A DNA stretch of 64,000 nt from Pseudopyrenochaeta lycopersici. Lineage: Eukaryota; Ascomycota; Dothideomycetes; Pleosporales; Pseudopyrenochaetaceae. Where the stretch lies: NCBI GenBank assembly GCA_003313425.1, contig NHZP01000023.1, positions 558,001 through 622,000 of the forward strand, in the 5' to 3' direction. Each line of letters opens with the position of its first letter. The first letter of the stretch is position 1. Below are positions 19,636 to 31,205 of this stretch, piece after piece. The notes under the pieces were generated by a model. The model was not told where the DNA came from and made no database searches. It saw nothing but the letters and a program-made list of their open reading frames with translations. The position numbers and the translations under genes are program-made.

Positions 19636-20157
19636 GGCTGGGGCAGCCTCGAAGCAGGCACTATGGAGAGCTGGGCCAGGGCTGCGCCGTGGTCAAGGGC
19701 TCAGCACGCTGTCCGTCTCTGTTGCGAGACGAATCAGCAGGAGAGGTGCGGCGCGCGACAGCGTTGGGGCGAGCGTGGCGAGCGTTGCAAGCGCGGGCGA
19801 CGGTCCAAGGGAGGGACGGGGGTGCTTATAGCAGGCCAGCTGCAGCAAAAGACGCTCGACGGCTCAGGAGCGGCGTGGGGAGCGTGTTTGTTTCGACTGC
19901 GGCGTCGTTGGCCTCGCGGTGCGACAGAGTGCAGTGCGTCTGCGGACGGCCGCCTCCAGCTGTCTCGTCGCCGGCCCTGTCGGCCACGGGCCAATGGGCG
20001 CCGGGGGCGCTGCACGTTCGATGCAAGTTAAGCGCCGACGAGCCCGCACCGCTCGCTACCCGCATCCAGCAACGCAGCCCTGGGTCTTCCAGAGAGGCCT
20101 GATCTTCCAGAGAAGCACCACCGCCTCGCGACGCCATCAATTGACTGCTTCCTCTGT

Positions 20158-20199
20158 CACTGCACCCACTGCACCCACTGCACCCACTGCACCCACTGC
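20158..20199 (+). repeat. 9-bp tandem repeat (CTGCACCCA)n
   Basis: Between four and five units of CTGCACCCA with no mismatch until the final CTGCGCCCC. Confidence 0.8.
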
Positions 20200-21865
20200 G
20201 CCCCTCACAGTGCCGGACGCGCCCCGCCATGTCTGAGCTGCACCGAGCCTGTTGCTGCTTCGGCCAAGCTTAGGCGTCCCCTGCCTGCAGCCCCTAGGGC
20301 TAATGCACCACCTCCCCTACCCAGATTGCCTCAACCACCGCCGCTCCATCATGTGCGCCCACACTGCCGTGCTGCCGCACAGGCAGAGAGTTGGCCCGGC
20401 TGACGGATGCCCCATCGAGGGAAAAAGCTCGTACCGACGTGGCCGACTGCAGCCAAACCGTTTGTCGCTCCCATTGTGACCAACTGCCATCTTCTACGCG
20501 CGCCTGTCTGCTAATCTTGGACGATCGTCGCCCACTCGCCCGCTAGCTCATCTCCGCATTGTCAATCTTGACACTCCCCACCCGCTACCATACGCTCGGA
20601 TCACTGAAAACCGCCTTCCCACCTCGTTTCAATCCACAACCTCCTTCCCGTCTGTTGCCCGGTCATATCCCAGACGCCGCGTCTGCTTCCGGTACTGTTG
20701 TTTTCCTCATTCCGGGCAGCTTCCCTGCTGCTCTTTTTGGTCTTGTCGGAATAACGCAGGAGCCGCGATTCTTCTACCTGTGCCGCGTCCGCGCATGGGT
20801 GTTAGCCGCGCCCGTGGCTTGCTAACAGGCGCCACGGTGCACAGAACGCGCAAGGGAAAGGGGCCATTGTCCGGCCAGCAGGCCTGTTAGACCTGGGCAA
20901 GAAGCCTCCATTCCCATTCCAATTGACTCAATGTGTTTTCAATCTCCTTCACTAAACACTCACTCAGGCTCAGGTGCATCTTAGGACTAAGCTGGCCATG
21001 ATACACCAAGCCTTAAAGTCGCCTCAAAGTCGCCTCAAAGTCATCCCAAAGCCGTGTCCAAGCCAGCTTGTCTCTTGCTGGCCACATTCTTCATTCTGAC
21101 GCGGCGCTCAGCATCGACCTAAAGTCGCCCCGCGCTCACGTTATGGGCGCTTATTGTCATTGCCTCAATGGCATCTATCTCCACCAACAATCTGCACCTA
21201 TACCCGTTCCAGTGAATTAGGCACAGAGTTTGAACCACCAAACCATGTGACTTTGACCCACCAACAAGGTTCCGCAGCTTGCCACTACCGACGCCATGGT
21301 ACATTTCCGGTATGCGCGTTTTCCTCGATAAATCATCTCTAGAGTAAAGCACACTCAAACGCCGAACATCACCAGGATGAATTTGAGACTTCACGCAAGT
21401 GCAGAGCGGAGCACCCCACAATTGCAATCTACGTTCCCGCCACATGCTACACAAGCTACCTACTCTGCTTCACTCGAGGTAGTCCACAGCTTCCATCAAT
21501 CTGCTGTCCAACCGTTTTGCTTGCATGTTCCTTTTCTTCGACGAACAATTTTCACAATCGCTTTCCCATTAGCCCAGTCCTTTGCCGACGATGACTCGGC
21601 CAACAATTACTCAAGGCATTTCGGTTGCGCCTTCATTCCACCGATAATGCTTCAACAGAAGGCACAATCCAACTCTCGCAACAGAGATCATCAAATTACG
21701 ACATTGCACACTAAAGGAGCTTCTAAGGATTTGTAGTGGGACTGACTACCATGTATCACCGAGCTCAACCAATCATCACAGCCTCGTTTTCTCTTCCCTG
21801 TAATTGAGCCACGGTGTCATAGCCTTGAGCCATTCTTTTATCAAAATCTGCCTTGCTCCAGCAAT

Positions 21866-21903
<38 letters not shown>
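21866..21903 (+). repeat. Compound microsatellite (AC)n(AT)n
   Basis: About ten AC units are followed directly by about eight AT units in the long intergenic region. Confidence 0.95.
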
Positions 21904-23231
21904 GTAACCATGTACGGCTTGGGAGGATGCTCGCCGTGTGGCGTCAAAGGAGGCACCGTGTCTCACTACATTCTGATCAATCCGCCTTATATGCCTCCAC
22001 CGCTCGATCGCCAAGAATGTGAACCGAAGTTTTCCCTTGCGGAGACCAGCTACCTAAGAGTATATCTTCATGGAATTTGAGGTAGCGCTGAGTCAGATAA
22101 GAGATTGTGATGCTTGCTATGTAGGAATGTTCGATGGGCAATGTATCTAGTGCCCCATAAGTTTTATTGGGGTGTGTTTATTGTACAATGGAATGTCTCC
22201 CCATAATTGGCACGAAAGCAAGCTCCCCGCATGCCTTGTCCACGGTCGCTGTTTCGATGTGGAAAAAAGAATTGTAGTCGAAACTAACCTCGGCGTTGTA
22301 TGGTATCGCTTGTGATATCAGTAGTTTATGACCATGTTGCCAGCTCCAAATTCATCAGCAGCGCACTACATTTTCTGGTTCAAGGGCATTTTTCTGGATG
22401 ATACTTGAGCACATCTGCTCTGCAATGTAGGAGGCGTCGCTGATACTTCGTAAGGCTGCCATACAGCCAAGAAAGTCGTTCCACCTTCGCCCGAAGACAT
22501 GACAATCTTCTCCATCGACTTCTTCGCCCTCACATAATCACCTACGTACCGACTCGGGCATCGAGATCCAGTGTAAGCAGGCTTTGCCAAGCGGCCGTCA
22601 AAGTCGAGATTTGTAACTGCCTGTTTACCAAACTAGCGGATCAGTTAGCGGAACGTTTGACGCCTTTGGCCAATGGAAGCGCGCTACCAACCGCCCGGGC
22701 TGGACATCCGTTGTCGAATAGGTCGTGCATATCCGACAACGTTCTGCAAGCCACCCCTTCTTCGCACCCCTTCGCTTTCGCGTGAAAATGCATTATCTGG
22801 TTCTGCTTACAACCGCCTACGTGTTCCTTTATCCCCGCCGTCGGTATTTCTACGGTATCTTTGCGACCATCTTCAATCCTACCGAGGTGCAAGTTCTACA
22901 TACAGGAGGGGCGCTTCTAGCACCTGCACCACATATGAAGGTGCGTGGTGCATGCATTATGCTCGACATACGTGGCGCCGTTGTGTTTTCCTTGTGGTCA
23001 TTGCTAGTGTAGAAATCTTTCACCGGTTCTCGTACTTCCCAATCGCGCCCAAATTCGGTCTAAAGCTTTCAGCTGACGGGCTTGGCGAGCTGAAGAACTA
23101 AGATCCGGCAGCGATATGCATCCTCTCTTCCTACAAACGGCTTTCCATCCTCTGCGCCAATTCTTCTACTGGCCACATCTGCGCTGTTTTATAGTTCCGG
23201 ACTGGCGATACTGGGTGCATCGTGAGTCAGC

Positions 23232-24663
23232 ATGCCTCTCATTCGAGCCCCTACACAGCAACCTGCCTCCTCCACATCCGTGACTCAGCATGCCAAACAA
23301 CTCCCCACGCTCGAAGAGTGTCCCCGGCCAGAATTTGTAGCGGGGCATGACGACTGGCTGCAAATTGTCTGGCCAAAACCTTTTCCGGACTTCGACATCT
23401 GTCCAGACTGCTATAATACTTCCTTCCGCAACACCCGCTACGGACCCTGTATCTCGATAGTCCCATCAAAACCTGAGAATGTCAGTACAAGATGTGACTT
23501 CTCGGATTTGTGGAGTCGCATAGCGTACGCGTGGTTGTACACACAGAATGCGCCAGATTTGACCCTCATGGGGACTGTGAGTGAAATTCAGCATGACGAG
23601 GATGGCGCATGCCCAAATTTGAACCCGGAGGATGCAGAAGTCAAGAAAGGTGGCAAGCCTGCTGTGATGAGGAAATGGTATTGTCTTCATGATCCGAAGA
23701 CCAATATGCTGATAGAAGATATTACTGTTTGTTCTGACTGCGTGGCACACATCAACCTCATTTGTCCTGGCCTAAATGGAGTCTTTCGGCCTGTAGAGAA
23801 CGGCCGGAAACTACTGGCGACGTGTGATCTTATGATGTTGGGTGATGGGCGGATGCGATGTGTCGACTATCTGGACCAGATCATCAATGTCGCAGAGCAA
23901 GCGTTACAAACTGGCGTCCGGGACGTGACGCCTTTGGTGGAGTACATAAAGAAATGGGCAAATATTCCGTTTTGCAAAAAGGGCGGTGTTGTTGCCGGAG
24001 AGAAGCGGTGCGTAAATTTCGGTTCACTAAGTATGTGTAAGACATTTACTGACTTCATATCTTCATTACAGATTCACCTTCCCGAGTATTGTTCCCGAAT
24101 TTACAGCCTGTGAGGAATGCTACACGAAGTTTATCCATCCTCTTCACTCTATTTCGCCGCAACCACGAATTCTCTCCCAAATGCAGTCATCCACTTCAAC
24201 AACAGGTGGCTTCACTTGTGACCTCTACTCACCTCGACTGCAGCAGTACTTCCAAGACGCTCATAGTACCAACAACCTGCAGGAATATCGCCAGAAGCTA
24301 GTGGCAAGAAACAACAAGCTGCAAGAAGTTAAGTTACAGCTCGAGCGTATGAAGCAAGAATATCAACAGCTCAAGATGCAGTCTGAGATGCACATGCAGT
24401 TGATGCAAATGGAGCAGGCGAATGCTATGAGCACAAGTTTGGCATGGACAATGAGTAGTTGGAGCGCACCGCCAGTACGTATGCTGAATTCACTGCATCC
24501 CAGTGAGTAAAAGTGAGATAAACACTAAGAAACTAATGAACAGATCGACTGGAGAGCGTCCAATGCGCAAATGAATCAAGGCAGTCAGATGGCGGTACAG
24601 GCTGCGATAGTGCTTGATAACATGAAGCTACTCGAAAAAGAGTGGGCGGAGTACTGGGAATGA
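23232..24663 (+). CDS. Fungal protein with paired-Cys N-terminus and coiled coil, function unknown
   Basis: The exons are 23232-24007, 24072-24474 and 24544-24663, with GT-AG introns of 64 and 69 bp. They give about 432 residues. Cys pairs occur at DICPDCYN (about residue 55), VCSDCVAHINLICPGL (about 172) and TACEECYTKF (about 271). Such spaced CxxC units suggest structural zinc. Residues 310-375 form a Gln/Lys/Leu-rich coiled coil (LVARNNKLQEVKLQLERMKQ and on). The C-terminus is helical and acidic. There is no signal peptide or membrane segment. Conserved residues and clean splicing support a real gene. No name can be given. The first ATG of the frame was used as the start. Confidence 0.75.
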
Positions 24664-25218
24664 TATTCTAGATTTGATCTAGCCAACCCTGAAACATGGG
24701 AAATGTAGGCAAGGGATGTTGACTTTGACAATTACACCCTCGTAAGCGTTACCTTCTCATATATGGTCGTCTCAACAGCGCGTTTCGAAGCCCCGCAAAC
24801 GCTCCGCCGTCAAGAGGACAAACAGTATGTCAGAATTGCGTAGAAATAGAGCATGTCATGAGAACGACAGGAATTAATAACTGAAAGTCACTAGTGATGT
24901 TGATGCATCCGTATACTTACCTAAAAGCAATTGGAAGAGGCATGTAGGATATTTACATCTGAGAACCAGTTACAAGAAATACAGGAAACATTGTGTGACA
25001 GAATAACTGCTAGAAGACGAAAAAGAAAGCCGTCTCGATGTGGCCAAGCCGAGGCTTGCTAAACCAGATCGAATTGGTTGTTAGCAGAGAATGGTCAGGC
25101 ATTGATCAAATTTGTAAAGCTACCAATGTGGCTGTGTATCCAATTCTCAAAGTTTTGGCGTTGCAGCACCTCATTGACTGTTCCGTTCACTCTGTCGCCT
25201 TTACGCATCAACGGCAGG
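24664..25218. other. Convergent intergenic, no gene
   Basis: 3' flanks of the Cys-pair gene (+) and NPR2 (-). No frame or RNA gene recognised. Confidence 0.6.
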
Positions 25219-27088
25219 TTATCGATGGATCACAACCCCCAGTCCTTCTCCTATTCCCCTAATCTTTCCCTCAACCACTTTCTCAGGTAACTCCAATTCA
25301 CAACAAACCTCATCAAAACAATGCATGCCATTCAAATATCTAAGCAGTGGCAGGCCAACCTCCCTTTCTTGTTCGCTTATCAAACTTCCCAAGCCTAGCT
25401 CATCTGTCTTTGAAGGGTTGAGGTATTGCGTGTTGGACAGGTGAGGATTGAGAGATGTTGTAGATGCAATACTAGGTCTATGGAGAGAAAAAGAGGGGTG
25501 CTGATGATGTGTCTGGGTCGGGAGATTGGATTGATATTCGTGATGCGAATTTGACGAGAGATGAGCGTGTGTGGTCCCGCGAACAGTGGCGGTGTCCGAG
25601 TCCTGTGGGTTTGCAATTGAAGTCGCAGCAGAAGTCTGCAGACTAGTTGGTGGCGCGGGAGGCAAGGCTGTGGAAGTGGCTATCGCGTATTTGTGCACTC
25701 GGTACAAGAAGCCTTTAATGATACCGAATGTGATAAAACGTCGAATGTCGATACCACTAAGCAGCTCGAGATTCTCTAGGACCCAGTTCTTCAGTGTGAG
25801 GCCCTGGCGGAGTGATGTGTACAGTGTGATGAGTGTTTCGTGATCGATTTGCCATTCGTCATCATTTTCGTTGGTTCCTTGCGCAGCGACGTGATTGTCT
25901 GATTCGAATGCTTGAAGTTTCGATCTCATTACATCGCTGTGCTGCGACGCTGAAGAGGATGATGAGCTTGCTTCATCTCGACTCTTTTCAGACCCACTTC
26001 CTATCCCAATTGTTTTCGAATTTGAGTCCATGCGTAATCTCGGGACTCGGACGTACCGCATGCATTCTCCCCGCACACCTGCATCCGCGACAAAGCCACC
26101 TATTTCGGCTGTTGGCGCATAAATGGCCCCAAAGCTAAAAATGTCTAAAAGCACAAGACATCCGTAGTAAACTAGATGCTGAATTGCTCTTCGAGTTAGG
26201 GAAAGGTCGGTATCTGCGAGCTGTGCGATTTGCGATATCGAATTGACGCCATTTATGTAGGAGAGTATGCGATTGAGAGTCAAGTCGGAAGATATGGGAG
26301 TTTGAAGATTTGATAAGGACATTGTGAGCAATGGGACTTGATGTGCGAGGATGGGTGGAGGTGGTGGCCGAGTTGGAAATAGCTTCAGATTGATGGTGTT
26401 GGAATCATCTGTTCCTAGTGAGCATCATCATGCTGACAAGTGATGGGTTCGGGGAGAGCGAAGGGCTTACCAATGGGTATCATACACTCTGCATAGTTGT
26501 TCAGATCCTCTAGCACCATCTCACAGAGCGCATACACCTTACTACCACCTCCTATCCCCATAGGACCCATGCTGTCATCCTCTCCGGCCCCGACACCCCC
26601 TACCAAGCCACCATCATCGTCCCAAACGCCTACCTCCTCCCTACTCAAGAAGCCCCCTTGTTCTTCGAGCCCTCTAAGAAGCCTTCCCAATTTCCTCACT
26701 ACCTCGCCATAGCATGCCCAGTCTAGTTCATTCTCCCCAATTACTATTGCAAAATTGAAGATGAATTCATTCCTGCTGTATTTGCCCTCTCTTATGCAGA
26801 CAGGGTATCCGATCACACGGTGGTGGTTGATACAGAAGGTAAGCAGACGATCACAGAATTGTTGCGTCGGTATAAGATACTGAGTGACGGAGGAGAAGGG
26901 AAACAGCGGTGAGGGAAGCGCGGAAGGGCGAGTGGATGGGGTTATGCTACCGGAGGGGACTTGGTGGAGAACGCGGTTTCCTAGGCAAGAGTAAGTGGGC
27001 GATCTTCTGGAAGTCTACGGGCGACAATTGAACCTTTCTCATGGTGAAAACGCGTGTAGAATATAGCTTTAATCGCGCGCGTAGGCAT
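25219..27088 (-). CDS. NPR2: Nitrogen permease regulator 2 (Npr2/NPRL2), GATOR1/SEACIT subunit
   Basis: The minus-strand exons are 27034-27088, 26471-26980 and 25219-26408, with GT-AG introns of 53 and 62 bp, giving 584 residues. The N-terminus (AIKAIFYTRFHHEKGNRVLH, then QVPSGSI) is the hallmark start of the Npr2 family. QYLIPTQQFCDRLLTFC, HHRVIGYPVCI and YSRNEFIFNFAIV follow. After the second intron come SNTINLKLFP and two helix-rich blocks (LNRILSYINGVNSISQIAQL and VEYG-like YYGCLVLLDIFSFGAIY). Fungal-specific Ser/Gly-rich inserts lie around residues 100-130 and 300-350. With Npr3 and Iml1, Npr2 forms the complex that inhibits TORC1 at the vacuole when amino acids are scarce. The family assignment is strong. 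The short first exon was fixed by the conserved start and frame. Confidence 0.92.
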
Positions 27089-28818
27089 TGAAGAGTCTAT
27101 CGAGATTACATATTGCTTTTTGAGGTTGGAGATGTGCGATGTCGGTAATCTGATATGAGATGCTATCGCGCCCTTGTATGGTCTGTGCGTATCGAAGTAT
27201 CCGACGCATGTTCACGTCATTTGATCCTTCTCCACACATCTTGAGCTGCTGAGGGCTCTATACATCCTGCTAGACTGTTTCATATATTTTGCTCTCTAGG
27301 CAAAATGACCCCCTGTTAGATGCCCCGAATCCGAGCCAAAGCAAAGAGCAACACGAGAGAGTATCGGTAAGGCTGGATGCACCCAGACTTGTGGCATCTA
27401 AACCCATGCGTTAGTAGACCATTACTGAGGGACTCGAACTGACTAGCCCTATATCGCCACAGTTGAAACAAGCTTAAACGCCCAATCCTACCACTACTAC
27501 CAGAATTGAACGAAGTTTTGAAGCCGCTGTTAGGTTTCCGGTAATGATTCTCGGAAGCAGAGCGATTGCCGATGATGTTAGCGGAAATGAATGCGTAATT
27601 AGAACAAGCAAATTCATTGTAACTGTTGAAGCCAAAATATCAGCGCCGAAGTCATTCACATAACCATTAGCATTCCCCGTATCGCCCTGTTCTTTAGCCT
27701 CAGCGTCGCGACGTTGTTAGAGTTCTTGTGCGCTCGCCAACCTCGGGTCTTGATGGTGCGGTCGCAAATTTCGCAGAGAGTGTATTGCGGTACATGCTCC
27801 TTAGCACAAGGGTAAGGGTGGGAAGCCATGGCCGAGCTCTAGACGAGAGTGGAACCGCGAGCCATGTGCTAGAGCGGAATGAGGGAAAGAAAAGGTCCTG
27901 TCTGGAGGCAATGAGGTCAGCTGCGTTGGCCGATGCGAGGGAAGTGAAACAGGACGCAGTCCAGGCCAGCACCTGGTAGGCGTGCATTGCCTGAAGCCGG
28001 ACGTACACTTCGTTGAATGCAAGCTGCCTAAGGTAAAAGTAGCGAAGCTGCACGCTGAAAGTGAGATGCACTTGCTTGTCGAAGGCAAAGTGCGTTGCGG
28101 GCTGACGAAATTGCTATGTTTTTCTCCTCTTCATATAGGCGCTCCTGTATGTACGGCGCCGAATGTAGCGGGAGATGAAGACAAGGAGGCGGAAGGTGGG
28201 GCTTTATACAGAGGAAGGCGCGTCCCTTGAACCTCAGTGCGCCTGCCAATACAGCAAATGAAACGGGCAAACCACTACTTGAGAAAAGCTGAAAGCTCAT
28301 TGTCGAAGCGAATAGAAAGTTTGACAACGGTGATCTTCACAGTGACGCAGGAACGGCAGTTTGCAGAGGCGGCCTTTGCAGCAGTTGACGGCAAGGCTCA
28401 CCATCGTCGACCACATACGAGAAAGATATACAGAGACGTTCAACCATACATAAACCTATCTGACCTCCTAGAAGAGAATATCGTCTAGAATTTCAGTATC
28501 AAGTTTCCTTTGCATGCCAGTGCGGCTGTGCTACGAGATGCCGGTGTCGTTTGTCTCCTGCTCTGCATAGAAGCACCTGGTTATGGTCATTTAATTATGT
28601 GCATGCCGGCCAATACAACTCGCTCGATGATAAATCGTGGCGCTTTGGTAATTTTTGAAGACGTTTGGTCGCGTCTCATATGGCCTGCGGCCAACACCGC
28701 TCCACAAGCTGGATCCCAAAGGATGCGTGCGGAACATTTGATACGTACGCGCACCGTCGCTCTACGGCAAGTCATTGTACTATATTTACTACAGTACGGA
28801 AATTAAGCCTAGGGGTCT
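27089..28818. other. Upstream region of NPR2 and downstream of the MFS gene; no gene recognised
   Basis: Several frames of 80-120 codons overlap on both strands around 27700-28330, but none shows a domain, signal peptide or splice-linked continuation. An AGTTCGAGTCCC sequence on the minus strand near 27430 resembles a tRNA B box but has no fitting A box or cloverleaf. Confidence 0.45.
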
Positions 28819-30690
28819 TTAAGATGACTCAACTAATTCTTCCTCGCCTTCGATCTCTTCCTCCGCTGCATCCTGAGCTTCCGTCTTAGCTGGCTCCTTC
28901 CATCCAGCCCCTGTCTGAACTGCCGCAACGACAACAGACAACCCCATAGCACCCAAAAACAGCGCCTTGAGTGCATTTTCGTAGGATCTGACAACCACAA
29001 CCTTTTCTATTCCTTCAAGCTTATTCACCAATGCAGGGCTTCCTAATAGCCTTCGAGTCAAACCGCCACGATGCTTCAGCCCCGCGTTCGCAAATCCATC
29101 GTCGAGGGATTTGTGTAAGACCCGCATGAAGTAACCGCCACCGATGGCGGAACCGAATGAACCTGCGAAACCACGGAATGTTGCGAGAAGGGAAATGACG
29201 ATTGGATGTACATCAGGCAGTGTCAGATGCAGGAGGTGGACCAGAGCGTAGTTGGTCGCTGCGCCAGTGACTAGGCCATTGAGGAAAACCATTATGACGT
29301 ACATACCCCAAGGGCTTGTGGATGTGGATATCTGTGCAATGACAAGCATTGTGAGTGGGAAGAGAGTCATGGCCACGACCGTGTGTAGATAGAAGCTACC
29401 GGTACGTTTGATATGGAAGACACCTGCCAGTAGGCCACCACTAGCAAATCCAGCATTCGTCGGAATAAGGATCGAACCTGCAACAGCAGGATCCCAGCCT
29501 CGGACAGCCAGAGCATAGACAGGTGTATAGAAGAGTATGCCCCAGCGAGCCATCATAAAGCCAACTGTGGCGAGACAGGTGAGGAGCGTTCCACGAGACT
29601 TCAGCACAGAAACGGGAATGATCGGATCTTCGGCCACGTGCGTTTCGTTCAAAATGAAAGCTGGTAGAGAGAAGGCCGATAGAACAAGGGGTATTGCAAG
29701 GACCTTGGGACCGGATAGACCAAAAAGGAATAGAACGATTGTCGTAGTCAACAATGAGGCTCCGGAGTAATCGATGCGTGCTAACTTTTGACGAACCGAG
29801 AGGTCAATATACTTGGCAGGTTTGCCAGGGTGGTTTGCAGGAATAGATAAAAGAAGACAGAAGCCACATAGCAGGCTCAGCGGAGCCTGAATTCCAAAAA
29901 GAGGTTTCTGAATAACGTCAGCGATTTAGGGAATGAGGCTCAAACGAGCCACCCACCCATCCGATCCTGGGCTCTAGCGCGCCCGCGATGACTGCGCCGA
30001 GTGAGACACCAACCGTCATTCCAGTGTTGGCAAGGCCAATGTAAAGCCCACGACGCTGCGGACTTGTCATCTGAATTGCCATTATACTGGCAACAATGAA
30101 GATACCTCCCCCACCTGCTCCGGTGATCACCCGACCTACTATGAAGTGCGCGAAGGACGTGGATGAGGCGGTCACAATCGTTCCACTGCTGATTAGGAGG
30201 GTAGAAAAGAGCATGCATAGTCGCGGGCTGAATACCTGGGATAGTCGTCCCATCAATGGAGCTATTGAAGACATGGCGATCAAATAAGATGAAGTGAACC
30301 AGCTGGCTTTCTCGAATGCATTCAGATCGGAGGCAATAGAAGATTGGGTTGTTGTGAGGATCGAGATGTTGGTTGCTGAAATTCAGTCAGTGGTATGGAG
30401 GTGATGCTTTATGAAAATATTATTGAATAGGAACAGATGTACGTGCTTGACATCATCGGAATAGATGTGAAACAATTGCGTTCCTCGGTGTCTTTAGCTA
30501 CATGATCGGTGAGGGTTCGCGTACCTTGTAAAAATATAAGAAATCCGGTTGCTGCAACTATAAATGCTCCACGCGATGTGGGTATGCCTGGCTCTCCGCC
30601 TTTGCCATCAGTTTCTGATAAGCTCGGCGATGTTGAATGGCGAAGAAGAGGTGTTCGTTCAGCCACGCCCTGCTCAACCGTCATGGCCAA
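28819..30690 (-). CDS. Major facilitator superfamily transporter, DHA2-like (vacuolar amino-acid or drug type)
   Basis: The minus-strand exons are 30525-30690, 29957-30375 and 28819-29907, with introns of 149 and 49 bp, giving 557 residues. The N-terminus has a vacuole-type acidic/Leu segment (ERTPLLRHS), common in Vba/Fnx1 carriers. Multiple hydrophobic helices follow, with MFS landmarks: WFTSSYLIAMSSIAPLMGRL (helices 1-2), GRVITGAGGGGIFIVASIMA (motif C-like Gly cluster), RRGLYIGLANTGMTVGVSLG and later GTLLTCLATVGFMMARWG. The C-terminal tail is Glu-rich and cytosolic. Size and 14-helix-like layout fit the DHA2 drug:H+ antiporter family, which includes vacuolar basic amino-acid permeases. Substrate cannot be told from sequence. 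It is divergent from HRD3, 515 bp away. Confidence 0.85.
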
Positions 30691-31017
30691 TAATCGACAG
30701 CAGGATTCAACAGTACTCTTAGTGTGACAGTAGATTGTGTAGATGATGAAAGACGCATTATAAAGCGCAAGTATTCAGCGACGAAGTCATGATGATAGAT
30801 TCCAGGGTCCCAACTCTAGTAGATGACAAATGCGGCATGTTGTTCTCCCGTCGGCTCTCCTCGGCAGGGACGATAGTCCGACAAGTCAACAGTGTCTCTA
30901 AAGAAAGTATGAGCAATCCCGAGGCTTGAAGACTATCTGAGTAGTATACATGAATTCTGAAGCACTTGTTACGAATGCTGTGTTGTGAAGCATGCGACAT
31001 AGGACATTCGACATATG

Positions 31018-31036
31018 TGACGTCAACGCTGATTGG
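31018..31036 (+). promoter_or_regulatory. TGACGTCA (CRE/UPRE-like) next to an inverted CCAAT box, upstream of HRD3
   Basis: TGACGTCA at 31018-31025 is followed seven bases later by ATTGG (31032-31036), about 170-190 bp before the HRD3 start. bZIP factors such as Hac1 or ATF/CREB bind TGACGT cores, and CCAAT is bound by the Hap/NF-Y complex. HRD3 is an unfolded-protein-response target in yeast, which makes the placement attractive. The site could also serve the divergent MFS gene. It is a motif match only. Confidence 0.4.
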
Positions 31037-31205
31037 CTGTCCAAGCTCCACGCTCTCGCGGCGTAACTTCATAGTGGAAAGCTGGCCTTTACAAACAATC
31101 TCACCACAACAGCCCAAGAGTATCCAAACTCATGCTTCTTTCTTTCTAAGATAGCGCGATGAGTCTTGTCACCTTGAAAGCCTCACACGTTGACATATGC
31201 CTAAG

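Larger units (their letters stand above)
19636..23231. other. Long divergent intergenic region with two simple repeats
   Basis: The stretch lies between the start codons of two divergent genes. The first part (19640-20250) is GC-rich with overlapping frames on both strands that look like GC artefacts. It holds a 9-bp repeat (CTGCACCCA, about four units near 20160-20197), a tandem AAAGTCGCCTC motif near 21013-21040 and a dinucleotide run at 21866-21903. No gene was recognised. Long upstream regions of this kind often hold 5' UTR introns or regulatory sites. Confidence 0.5.

Noticed and set aside
18844..20230. Long plus-strand and overlapping frames of 130-200 codons
   Set aside because: They lie antisense to the exons of the 17135-19635 gene or in the GC-rich upstream region where stops are rare. 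No motifs or codon pattern support them.
27380..27450. tRNA-like B box (AGTTCGAGTCCC on the minus strand)
   Set aside because: No A box at a suitable distance, no T-stem pairing around the box and no acceptor stem, so a cloverleaf cannot be drawn.
27700..28330. Overlapping 100-123-codon minus-strand frames as a gene
   Set aside because: The frames overlap each other on the same strand, contain no family motif and cannot be joined by plausible introns.
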